A stretch of DNA of 30,951 nt from a virus, in IMG/VR virus record IMGVR_UViG_3300034190_002900, positions 1-30,951 of that record; one strand, 5' to 3'. Positions within the stretch are counted from its first letter, which is position 1. Every line of letters begins with the position of its first letter. The notes beneath the pieces are model-generated. The model was not told the origin of the DNA. It saw only the letters and a program-made list of their open reading frames with translations, and made no database searches. Positions 14,456 through 20,462 of the stretch are shown one piece after another. A program made the translations under genes and the position numbers.

Positions 14456-14698
14456 TGGTGCGTAGCCTAGGTATCGAACCTAAGGACTCCTGAACAATAT
14501 TCTCTTGACTAGGGCGCGGTTAAACAAAGAACCTAGCCTCACCTGAATATTCATTAACCTTTGGGGCATGTCAGCATTAACCTGCCGTTGTACCTTACTA
14601 ATTTAATGATGTGCTGCATACGATTACCTTAGACCGCTAAATCTTGGTAATCCACGTCACACGACGCTCAATAGAGTATCCCCCCAAACGGTCTACAC
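14456..14698 (-). ncRNA. Structured non-coding stretch ending in a tRNA-like T-arm, acceptor strand and CCA
   Basis: No gene occupies 14431-14692. On the minus strand the last 28 bases before 14456 read as a T-arm (TTAGG, loop TTCGATA, CCTAG), then GCTACGC, A and CCA, exactly as in a tRNA 3' half. No normal anticodon arm precedes it. Two possible 5' acceptor partners are imperfect: GTGAGGC at 14536-14542, and GTGTAGA at 14692-14698 (6/7 pairs). Upstream, TAGACCG/CGGTCTA and GATTACC/GGTAATC are interleaved in a pseudoknot order, with a CGTC-GTGT-GACG hairpin between them. It could be a decayed tRNA, or a stable RNA with a tRNA-like end. Confidence 0.5.
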
Positions 14699-14950
14699 TT
14701 TGATAAACTTATTGTTCTTACATCTTTTCTTAGTTACCTTAATGGGACAGTTCTTACTCCCTGTTCTTACTATGAAGTACCCTTTCTGCCAATAATGATA
14801 AGGAGGAGAAGACCAGAGATACGCATGGTTATGTGACCAAGCCCTTCTCAGCCCTTGGTCTATCATTGCTATAATTCCATACTCTGAGTGTTTTCTCAGT
14901 AGAGCATACCTACGTTTACTTGGACGGCGAAGATGCCTTTTCTTCTTCAT
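14693..14950 (-). CDS. Hypothetical basic protein (85 aa)
   Basis: Unrecognised. Leader AAGGAGAATAGTT before ATG 14950. The first 25 residues are very basic (MKKKRHLRRPSKRRYALLRK), the middle is rich in aromatic residues (HNHAYLWSSPPYHYWQKGYF), and the end is again basic (KVTKKRCKNNKF). Nucleic-acid binding is likely from charge alone. Its stop overlaps the 5' boundary of the non-coding stretch. Confidence 0.65.
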   Translation of the reverse strand: MKKKRHLRRPSKRRYALLRKHSEYGIIAMIDQGLRRAWSHNHAYLWSSPPYHYWQKGYFIVRTGSKNCPIKVTKKRCKNNKFIKV

Positions 14951-14977
14951 AACTATTCTCCTTGTGTATGCATTATG

Positions 14978-15133
14978 TTATCCTTGTGTTAACTTTCTGA
15001 TTTTGATGAAGACTTCTTTAGGGTCGCGTTGAAACTTGGCGGCTAATGTTAATATAAGTTTGCTGCTTCTGTCGCTGGTTGGGTTAATCATTATCACTTT
15101 AGCAAAGGTCTTTAGTTCTTCTTGTGTATGCAT
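14978..15133 (-). CDS. Hypothetical small protein (51 aa)
   Basis: Unrecognised. The start at 15133 (MHTQEELKTFAKV) is chosen over 15172 because TAGGAGAACACTA precedes it and the longer version lies inside the upstream gene. The short helical protein ends KEVFIKIRKLTQG. Its start region appears to be duplicated downstream: at 14967, ATGCATACACAAGGAGAATAG repeats nearly the same bases but stops after six codons. Confidence 0.65.
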   Translation of the reverse strand: MHTQEELKTFAKVIMINPTSDRSSKLILTLAAKFQRDPKEVFIKIRKLTQG

Positions 15134-15143
15134 TAGTGTTCTC

Positions 15144-15650
15144 CTACCATTTGAATTTCCTAGAATCAGCATAAACTTGAATATGTCTTCTCTGTTTACC
15201 TACGTTAATAGTTGTGTCGTGAACGAATTCCTTAGGAATCACCCGTATAAAACATCGCCACACATGATCCTCGGACTTCTGTCCTCTATGTAAATCACGT
15301 TGAGTAAACGAATGCCATTGCTGTGCTGGCTTAGTGTATTCACCTGAAGCGTCTTTGTATAATGTAAGCGGTGGTGCTGATAACCACATGTACATTTTCT
15401 TATCACTAACAGCCCCCTTGATACGTTCACCTTCGGAATCCCTAGGTAAGAAATCAAAGTGCCAATTAGGGATACAAGGGTATTGCTCTGGCATGAGCAT
15501 GTGAACCTTAACATCTATTAAATAGTTATCCCATGAATCCTCTGGTTCTAACTCCATTAACACAGGAATTACCTCAGGCATGAGTTCTTTAGTTTGTTCT
15601 AAGGTGCACAACATAACACCATTGTGACTTTGGCTCCAGTCGTGTTTCAT
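15144..15650 (-). CDS. Conserved phage-type protein, possible 2OG-Fe(II) oxygenase-like fold (168 aa)
   Basis: The cassette AAAGGAGAACACTA precedes ATG 15650. The product contains IPNWHFDFLPRDSEG and, about 60 residues later, DLHRGQKSEDHVWRCFIRVIP. An HxD pair, a later His and an Arg shortly after it are the facial triad and cosubstrate arginine layout of Fe(II)/2-oxoglutarate oxygenases or of cupin-type barrels. The beta-rich flanks (MYMWLSAPPLTLY) fit that fold. This is pattern-level evidence only. A non-enzymatic cupin is equally possible, and the substrate is unknown. Confidence 0.6.
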   Translation of the reverse strand: MKHDWSQSHNGVMLCTLEQTKELMPEVIPVLMELEPEDSWDNYLIDVKVHMLMPEQYPCIPNWHFDFLPRDSEGERIKGAVSDKKMYMWLSAPPLTLYKDASGEYTKPAQQWHSFTQRDLHRGQKSEDHVWRCFIRVIPKEFVHDTTINVGKQRRHIQVYADSRKFKW

Positions 15651-15672
15651 TAGTGTTCTCCTTTGTTGAATA

Positions 15673-15815
15673 GGTTCCCGAGGGAGGAATCTAACCTCCT
15701 TATCTCATAGGTTGGTAAGCAGTACAGGACTTGAACCTGTGACCTCCGCAGTATAATCGTGACGCTCTAACCGACTGAGCTAACCGCTTGAGTGAGTGCT
15801 TTAAGCTACTCGGGC
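15673..15815 (-). pseudogene. Degenerate tRNA split by the tRNA-Ile gene
   Basis: On the minus strand GCCCGAG (15815-15809) is followed by TAGCTTAAAGC, like a tRNA 5' end with a shrunken D-arm. After the complete tRNA-Ile comes ATAAGGAGGTTAGATTCC, containing a T-arm with a perfect 5-bp stem and loop TTAGATT. It is followed at the exact place by CTCGGGA, which pairs 6/7 with the 5' strand, then ACC. CTCA/TGAG pair around the inserted tRNA where an anticodon stem would be. The loop lacks the usual TTC, so if real it is decayed. Confidence 0.45.
15713..15789 (-). tRNA. tRNA-Ile (anticodon TAT)
   Basis: A complete 77-base cloverleaf including encoded CCA. The acceptor AAGCGGT/ACTGCTT is fully paired with one wobble. 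The D-arm GCTC/GAGC has a GG-containing loop. The anticodon loop is ATTATAC, anticodon TAT. The anticodon stem TCACG/TGCGG has one A-C mismatch and two wobbles, so the anticodon call is less firm than the gene. The T-arm ACAGG-TTCAAGT-CCTGT and discriminator A complete it. It would read AUA, a codon rare in many gammaproteobacteria but natural in an AT-rich phage. Confidence 0.88.
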
Positions 15816-15858
15816 ATTCGACATAGTGTCCTAGGTAACCCTAAGGCACTATAGCAAA
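15816..15858 (-). repeat. Intercistronic hairpin repeat, copy B
   Basis: The arms ATTCGACATAGTGTCCT and AAGGCACTATAGCAAA are identical to copy A at 12015-12066. Here they form a 13-bp stem with one mismatch and one wobble around a four-base loop. It lies directly between the stop of the 15861-16271 gene and the first base of the degenerate tRNA, so it may mark an RNA processing site. Confidence 0.75.
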
Positions 15859-15860
15859 CT

Positions 15861-16271
15861 TTAACCTGCTACTATTTTATCAGCCTCTTCTTTGGTACTT
15901 CCGTGGATAACAAGCCACTGAGACCAGTAGTCACGGTCACGGGATAGACCAAATTCTTCTACTAGTAGTTCATAATCAGCGGCGTGGTCGTGGAAATTTT
16001 GAAGTTTTCCAAAGAAAACTAAGTTATCCTTAATGATCTCAGGTACTTTATCAGGGAAGTTTCTAACAAGAGCCGTTACATTACCTTCAAAGTCCATTAG
16101 GTCATCATCCTCCTTATCAAGAAGCCATCCCACAGCACAGTGGTGGTCTCTCTTTTCTGTCCCATAAACACAGCAACCATCCTCTGCTATACAACGTTTA
16201 CCTTGGTTAACAAGGGCTTCCATCACGTAATCAGCTATCTCTTGTAAACTCATATCACTTATGTTCTTCAT
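15861..16271 (-). CDS. Hypothetical protein (136 aa)
   Basis: Unrecognised family, although this general layout occurs in other phages. It is rich in His and Cys (CIAEDGCCVYGTEKRDHHCAVGW and FHDHAADYELL are the notable parts, in the first third and around residue 95), so a metal site is possible. The remainder is helical and acidic. The ATG at 16271 lies three bases after the upstream stop with AAGATGGAGTATTA upstream. Confidence 0.75.
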   Translation of the reverse strand: MKNISDMSLQEIADYVMEALVNQGKRCIAEDGCCVYGTEKRDHHCAVGWLLDKEDDDLMDFEGNVTALVRNFPDKVPEIIKDNLVFFGKLQNFHDHAADYELLVEEFGLSRDRDYWSQWLVIHGSTKEEADKIVAG

Positions 16272-16273
16272 TA

Positions 16274-16750
16274 TTAATACTCCATCTTAGGACAATACTT
16301 TTCTTTAAATGAGAGGTACCAAGTCTTAAGGAAACCATGAGGAGGTCGTTCAAGTTCTCCTGATTCATACTTTAACTCAAGTTCTTGGAGTTCTATGGAC
16401 TTCTTAATTTTACGTCCCTTACTCCAAGTTTCATAAGTGGTTATAAGAAACCCTAAAGCAATTATGAATAGGAAAACTAGATGAATAGTGATCCACATCT
16501 GGTAACCGCTCCCTTGGTTAAAAAAGGTAATACTAGGTGTTAAGAAAGCGGCAAGTCCTGAGACATACCAACCTAAGACACCTCCGGTTATCATTACTGT
16601 TGCTGGGATAACTATCAAGAGTTTCCAAAGAAACCATCTAGTATACTCGCAGAAGTTATCTGTTTTCTTATTTTCATGGATGAAGCCATCTATAGATAAC
16701 TCAGGAAAGTGAGTTATCTGGTGATGCCATTTTGATTCTGATTTATACAT
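16274..16750 (-). CDS. Membrane protein with two transmembrane helices (158 aa)
   Basis: A hydrophilic N-terminal part (about 40 residues) precedes two hydrophobic segments: WKLLIVIPATVMITGGVLGW at about 42-61, and MWITIHLVFLFIIALGFLI at about 85-103. A charged, lysine/glutamate-rich C-terminal tail ends KEKYCPKMEY. Leader CTGGAGAACAGAA. No family recognised; the inner membrane is the likely site. It is unlike a classical holin because it is long and has soluble tails on both sides. Confidence 0.8.
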   Translation of the reverse strand: MYKSESKWHHQITHFPELSIDGFIHENKKTDNFCEYTRWFLWKLLIVIPATVMITGGVLGWYVSGLAAFLTPSITFFNQGSGYQMWITIHLVFLFIIALGFLITTYETWSKGRKIKKSIELQELELKYESGELERPPHGFLKTWYLSFKEKYCPKMEY

Positions 16751-16788
16751 TTCTGTTCTCCAGTTGTTTTACTTTAATTGCCATGAGA

Positions 16789-17283
16789 TCACCCGTGAAC
16801 CATAGTATCTTTACGACTAAAGGCTACTGCTCGTTCAGGAGAAAAATGTCCTTGGTTGAACTGTTTCCTCCAGTACTTAAGATGTCCTTTATCTAAACTA
16901 TATTTAGCCAATAAAGCAGCTACTTTACCTGTACGTGTTCCTGAGAAACTATTAGCTGTGCGTATGATCATCAGCTTAAATGCTACATCGAACTGGCGAC
17001 GACCACTGGTAAGTGTTTTGATTCGTGGTTTAGATGCTTTAGTTGTCTTAGGTTTAGTTACTTTAGGTTCAACGTAAGGTTCAACAAAAGACACACCGAG
17101 GTATATCCAATTATCACCAAAGTCATCACGCATACCTTCAGGTAAGTAAAACTCAGGATTATCCGTACCATCATCATGCTTACCTGTTAAAATTACACCA
17201 ATGGCGTTATAGTCGGGTATAGCACCTGTGTCTTCCTTAGTAATTATATACTTATTACCTACTTTGAATTCAGACTTATTCAT
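16789..17283 (-). CDS. Hypothetical protein with C-terminal HTH-like segment (164 aa)
   Basis: The N-terminal 70 residues resemble a small beta-barrel (VGNKYIITKEDTGAIPDYNA, IGVILTG). A Lys/Thr/Pro linker follows at about 72-95, then a basic helical domain: RQFDVAFKLMIIRTANSFSG, KVAALLAKYSLDKGHLKYWRKQF. The last part resembles the helix-turn-helix of IS3-type transposase OrfA proteins (a helix, turn, then W-R-K-Q recognition-like end), so DNA binding is plausible. There is no transposase partner or inverted repeats. Leader AGGAGAACACTA, identical to several other genes here. Confidence 0.7.
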   Translation of the reverse strand: MNKSEFKVGNKYIITKEDTGAIPDYNAIGVILTGKHDDGTDNPEFYLPEGMRDDFGDNWIYLGVSFVEPYVEPKVTKPKTTKASKPRIKTLTSGRRQFDVAFKLMIIRTANSFSGTRTGKVAALLAKYSLDKGHLKYWRKQFNQGHFSPERAVAFSRKDTMVHG

Positions 17284-17462
17284 TAGTGTTCTCCTGTCGA
17301 GGGTAACGCCATATCTAGCAGCATCACCTAACTACTTTAGTTTACTTGAGATTTACCTATTGACAAGCAGATAAATCCATGATATTGTATTAACCTATGT
17401 TTACTTAGGAAGAAATGATTCACCTACTAGTATTAACAAGTAAGTATATTCATTAGTTAAAC
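17284..17462. other. AT-rich non-coding gap with a plus-strand promoter match
   Basis: No gene is visible. The stretch holds repeats of CCTAAGTA/TTTACTTAGG-like words, which recur at 21083-21115 next to the late promoter, and a good plus-strand promoter at 17360-17388 that would transcribe antisense to the left-arm genes. Confidence 0.5.
17360..17388 (+). promoter_or_regulatory. Candidate antisense sigma-70 promoter
   Basis: Perfect TTGACA, 17-base spacer, then TATTGT (4/6). It points right, against all genes of the left arm. Confidence 0.35.
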
Positions 17463-17642
17463 CTAAGTATACTTAAGTTCCCTTTCCTCTGTTCTACTTC
17501 TTCTATTACTTAAAGGAGAAACCTTATAAACTTTAGAGAAACCAAAGTTCTTAGGATTACTCCAGATATCCTTAGCACATCTTGCTGTTATATTAAGTGT
17601 TTCGTTGTAACCTTCTTCTGTTTTACCTTGTACTGTAAACAT
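17463..17642 (-). CDS. Hypothetical small protein (59 aa)
   Basis: The ATG at 17642 overlaps the stop of the hexapeptide-repeat gene as TAATG, with AAGGAAGAC just upstream. The 59-residue product starts MFTVQGKTEEGYNETLN and ends with a basic stretch SNRRSRTEERELKYT. It has a likely beta-hairpin at the start and a basic tail. No family recognised. The coupled start supports it as real despite its size. Confidence 0.65.
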   Translation of the reverse strand: MFTVQGKTEEGYNETLNITARCAKDIWSNPKNFGFSKVYKVSPLSNRRSRTEERELKYT

Positions 17643-18409
17643 TAGTCTTCCTTATTGATTCTATAGATGTGATGAAACAAAGGGAGCAGGTAAGCTCTAT
17701 GTTCTTTCCATTCTGATAAAGTAGTTGTTGTTTCCCATTGTTCTAATGTTTTCCGTTGACAGCCTATCTGTATGAAACTATCGTAGATCGTTACGGTATA
17801 AGGAATGTGTCCTTGTAAGGTTACACAGAAAGTAGCATTACCAGAGACCTTAGCATTACCATAGACCTTAGCATTACCATAGACCCAAGCATTACCATAG
17901 ACCCAAGCACTACCAAAGACCTTAGTATCACCAAAGACCTTAGCATTACCATAGACCCCAGCATCACCATAGACCCAAGCATCACCAGAGACCTCAGCAT
18001 TACCAGAGACCCAAGCATTAACATAGACCTTAGCATTACCAAAGACCTTAGTATCACCAAAGACCTTAGCATTACCAGAGACCTTAGCATTACCATAGAC
18101 CTTAGCATTACCATAGACCCAAGCATTACCAAAGACCTTAGCATTACCAGAGACCTCAGCATTACCAAAGACCTCAGCATCGCCAAAGACCTTAGCATCA
18201 CCATAGACCTTAGCATCACCATAGACCTTAGCATTACCAGAGACCCAAGCATTACCAGAGACCCAAGCATTACCTTTTAAATTATGTTCACCCTCGATAT
18301 ACCCACCGAGTTCGCCTTTCTTTATTTCACCAAAGCCTTTAGCACACTCAATTCGATGCAACGTTTTACCTTGGAATTCAATCGTATCGCTAGTTAATTT
18401 GTAATACAT
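17642..18409 (-). CDS. Hexapeptide-repeat (beta-helix-like) protein (255 aa)
   Basis: Residues 1-45 form a short N-terminal module (YKLTSDTIEFQGKTLHRIE, KGELGGYIEGEHNLKG) seen in other phage and plasmid repeat proteins. Residues 46-189 are 24 perfect-length six-residue units of the form G-[ND]-A-x-V-[YFS], then a partial unit, and a 60-residue C-terminal cap. Hexapeptide units of this kind coil into a left-handed beta-helix with one strand per repeat, which would give about eight turns. No catalytic residues typical of acyltransferases are evident. The function is unknown; an adaptor, a stable scaffold or a DNA-shaped mimic are possibilities. The leader AGGTGACCT is weak but present. Confidence 0.85.
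   Translation of the reverse strand: MYYKLTSDTIEFQGKTLHRIECAKGFGEIKKGELGGYIEGEHNLKGNAWVSGNAWVSGNAKVYGDAKVYGDAKVFGDAEVFGNAEVSGNAKVFGNAWVYGNAKVYGNAKVSGNAKVFGDTKVFGNAKVYVNAWVSGNAEVSGDAWVYGDAGVYGNAKVFGDTKVFGSAWVYGNAWVYGNAKVYGNAKVSGNATFCVTLQGHIPYTVTIYDSFIQIGCQRKTLEQWETTTTLSEWKEHRAYLLPLFHHIYRINKED
17828..18274 (-). repeat. 18-bp tandem coding repeat (about 24 units)
   Basis: Each repeat encodes one hexapeptide of the 17642-18409 protein. Units are near-identical (variants of GGTAATGCTAAGGTCTAT) and no longer unit is obvious. Copy number could change by slippage or recombination without breaking the frame. It is not a CRISPR: there are no spacers. Confidence 0.9.
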
Positions 18410-18546
18410 AGGTCACCTGTTACTCTCTTGACGTTAGTCATATTGATTCTAACTGTTTCATAAGATACTGATATACCTTTAGTTTGTTCTAAGTATTCAG
18501 TAGTATTTCGTTTGTTCTTCTTTAATGTTATGACTCTAGTTTTCAT
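18394..18546 (-). CDS. Hypothetical small basic protein (50 aa)
   Basis: A 50-codon frame whose ATG (18546) overlaps the TGA of the upstream gene as ATGA, with AAGGTGAATACCAA before it. The product begins MKTRVITLKKNKRNTTEYLE and contains VSYETVRINMTNVKRVTG. It is basic with likely beta strands. Its end overlaps the start of the repeat-protein gene by 16 bases in another frame, so translation may be coupled. Confidence 0.6.
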   Translation of the reverse strand: MKTRVITLKKNKRNTTEYLEQTKGISVSYETVRINMTNVKRVTGDLCITN

Positions 18547-18749
18547 TTGGTATTCACCTTTATGATTTCACATGTACCGTCTTTAGTACTAATATTAAAT
18601 CTTTCAACACCTGCTCTAGTGTACGCACGAACACAAGCGGATTCCTTTTGATACAAGGCGTAATCCTCTTGTATTTTATCGTTCAAGGTTGACAATGAGT
18701 AACCTACTATAAAGATACAGGCGAGTGTGCTAGTGTAGTAATTAAACAT
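18543..18749 (-). CDS. Small protein with N-terminal membrane/signal segment (68 aa)
   Basis: The start at 18749 has CTGGAGGTTACCA upstream and is preferred over 18791. MFNYYTSTLACIFIVGYSLS forms a hydrophobic N-terminal segment that could be a signal anchor. The rest is soluble with two cysteines (SACVRAY, DGTCEII), which could form a disulfide if exported. No family recognised. Confidence 0.65.
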   Translation of the reverse strand: MFNYYTSTLACIFIVGYSLSTLNDKIQEDYALYQKESACVRAYTRAGVERFNISTKDGTCEIIKVNTK

Positions 18750-19014
18750 TGGTAACCTCCAGAATACTCCCGTTGTACCTGAGTTTACCATTAAATAGTT
18801 CTATAATAGTATCAAAGAGAATCTGTTTAACTTTTGGCGGTATCTCGTTATACCAAATACAATGATACTCTTTAACTATGTCAAGAGCGTCAGAAGGTAT
18901 ATCAAAGTAAGCCGCAATAGGTCTAAGAAGGGATATATCAAAGAAGCTCCGGTTATCATTGAATTTCTTTAACTTAATAAGCATGATCCCATGTTTAAGT
19001 TCTTTAGTATTCAT
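18742..19014 (-). CDS. Hypothetical protein (90 aa)
   Basis: Unrecognised. ATG 19014 follows AGGTGAATAACT. A mainly helical 90-residue product with an aromatic middle (VKEYHCIWYNEIPPKVKQIL). Its stop overlaps the next start by eight bases. Confidence 0.7.
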   Translation of the reverse strand: MNTKELKHGIMLIKLKKFNDNRSFFDISLLRPIAAYFDIPSDALDIVKEYHCIWYNEIPPKVKQILFDTIIELFNGKLRYNGSILEVTNV

Positions 19015-19095
19015 AGTTATTCACCTGTTAATAATATCTATAGGTAACACTGGAAGAAACTACCTTGTAATAATCCAATGTTACATAAGATACTA

Positions 19096-19626
19096 CTATG
19101 CGTTAGCAGTTGGCAAGTCAATTGATTTTTGGTCGGCTTTCGACTGGTTAACTCCTAGGCGACCAATGATAGTTTTAAGTTCTAATTGACTTACATTCTT
19201 CAATTGAGCAGTCAAGTAACTTTCAATACGTTTCAAATGATTAGCTTTGATTTCAGCGGGCGTTAACGCTTCATCTTGAGCTTTCTTATCATCTAGTACG
19301 GCTTGCTTAGTAAGTACACTTGATTCTACTGCTGTAACAAAGTCTTCGAATGAACAGTTGTTAAATTCAACATTCAATTCCTTTAATAATTTAGTAGCTT
19401 TCGTTTTATCATAAGTCCATTTGTTCTCTTTCCATGAAGCACAAACGAACTGGCGATACAGTGGATTTAAACTAGTAGATATTGATTTATCAGCAGAAGC
19501 TAAGGGAGAAACATTACCATTAATCATAGTGTAGTATGCTAATGATACAGTATTGTTGATAGAATCGCTTACTAGGTTAGTTAAACGAGTCTTTAAGGTT
19601 TTCGTAGTGATTAGTTGAATAGTCAT
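19096..19626 (-). CDS. Hypothetical protein, first gene of the leftward arm (176 aa)
   Basis: Unrecognised. It starts at 19626 after AAAGGATAACAACTC and is the first gene transcribed leftward from the intergenic origin region, a typical place for an early takeover protein. The sequence is mostly helical (LKTRLTNLVSDSINNTVSLA, then a lysine-rich middle with WKENKWTYDKTKATK). It ends in a charged helix plus a short polar tail. The general shape resembles phage proteins of unknown function placed near origins; no motif is diagnostic. Confidence 0.75.
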   Translation of the reverse strand: MTIQLITTKTLKTRLTNLVSDSINNTVSLAYYTMINGNVSPLASADKSISTSLNPLYRQFVCASWKENKWTYDKTKATKLLKELNVEFNNCSFEDFVTAVESSVLTKQAVLDDKKAQDEALTPAEIKANHLKRIESYLTAQLKNVSQLELKTIIGRLGVNQSKADQKSIDLPTANA

Positions 19627-19642
19627 GAGTTGTTATCCTTTT

Positions 19643-19664
19643 GGTTTATCGTTGGTTTATCGTT
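19643..19664. repeat. 11-bp tandem repeat GGTTTATCGTT x2
   Basis: Two exact adjacent copies directly upstream of the leader of the first leftward gene. A regulator or processing site is possible; nothing more can be said. Confidence 0.8.
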
Positions 19665-19703
19665 AATTAGGTAAAACATTCGATATTCAAATGCTTTATC
19701 TAA

Positions 19704-19730
19704 TTACTTGCGTTTGATAGTCGCAAGTAA
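19704..19730. other. Perfect 9-bp hairpin in the leader of the leftward arm
   Basis: TTACTTGCG and CGCAAGTAA pair without mismatch around a nine-base loop. No T-run follows on either strand. It begins a cluster of hairpins running to about 19960. Confidence 0.75.
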
Positions 19731-20043
19731 CTATACATTTACAAGGCCTACTTCCAAGTACCTTATCACTATTTCGTATGGTTAACGCTCGATTCCCTCG
19801 AGTTCAATCAGCCTAGCTAGGGCGTTTTCAGGATTTCACTAGTAATCTAGTGTTTGGATAACTTGGGTTTATATCTGTATAACCTGTCAATCTATACTTT
19901 GTTATCCTGCCGTTATTCACGTTGTTAGTGTTACCTTGGTAACCAACGTTGACCCGTAGGTCTTGGCGCGTCGCTTAACGTCCGACTGACTCCAACATAT
20001 TTAATATCAAGATAAAGCATTCCTTGCGTTACCTGCTATCTAA

Positions 20044-20071
20044 AGTATCAAAAACAGTAATCCGTTGTCAA
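20044..20071 (-). promoter_or_regulatory. Candidate leftward early promoter
   Basis: Perfect TTGACA on the minus strand, 16-base spacer, GATACT (4/6). A second TTGACA lies at 20288-20293. The 13-base word TATCTAAAGTATC occurs exactly twice (20037-20049 and 20274-20286), next to both -35 elements. Confidence 0.45.
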
Positions 20072-20303
20072 TACTTAATTTATTCATTAGTTAAAATACT
20101 CTGCTTACTGGATACTCAGCCACTTACATAAACACCCTTTCGTTTAACTGCTAACAAAGATACACAAATAAGTAAGCGAAGTACAATTATTTAATAGACC
20201 AAGAAAGCATAAGCATATAATCATTAGTTATATAACAGATTCCCTTATTAAATATAGATAGTCTGATCTATAGTATCTAAAGTATCTTGTCAATACCCTA
20301 GTA

Positions 20304-20319
20304 ACTGTGGATAACCAGT
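20304..20319 (+). repeat. DnaA box within a 16-bp direct repeat, copy 1
   Basis: ACTGTGGATAACCAGT contains TGTGGATAA, the exact complement of the DnaA box TTATCCACA. Confidence 0.8.
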
Positions 20320-20436
20320 GCGCAAGTAATGTACAAGTAGTGTTCGTATACTTATGTTTACACTAGGTAAAGAGTTATCAAGGGTTAACCAAGGGTTAAA
20401 CGTAGGCTACTGCTAACTATAATACTAGTGAGGGGG

Positions 20437-20452
20437 ACTGTGGATAACCAGT
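20437..20452 (+). repeat. DnaA box within a 16-bp direct repeat, copy 2
   Basis: An exact second copy of ACTGTGGATAACCAGT, 133 bases from the first, again with a perfect DnaA box in the same orientation. Confidence 0.8.
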
Positions 20453-20462
20453 TGATAACTAG

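Noticed and set aside
14456-14698. tmRNA (ssrA)
   Set aside because: No tag-coding frame ending in Ala-Ala, no conserved tmRNA 5' sequence, and too short.
14456-14698. tRNA interrupted by a group I intron
   Set aside because: I cannot find the conserved P/Q/R/S core elements.
12051-15858. T7-type promoters (CACTATAG in the hairpin arms)
   Set aside because: Only eight bases match, the direction opposes the genes, and no phage-type RNA polymerase is in the window.
17821-18270. 149-codon frame with MLRSLV-type repeats
   Set aside because: Another frame of the same 18-bp repeats; the hexapeptide frame has sensible N- and C-terminal domains.
17828-18274. CRISPR array
   Set aside because: The repeats are contiguous 18-bp coding units without spacers.
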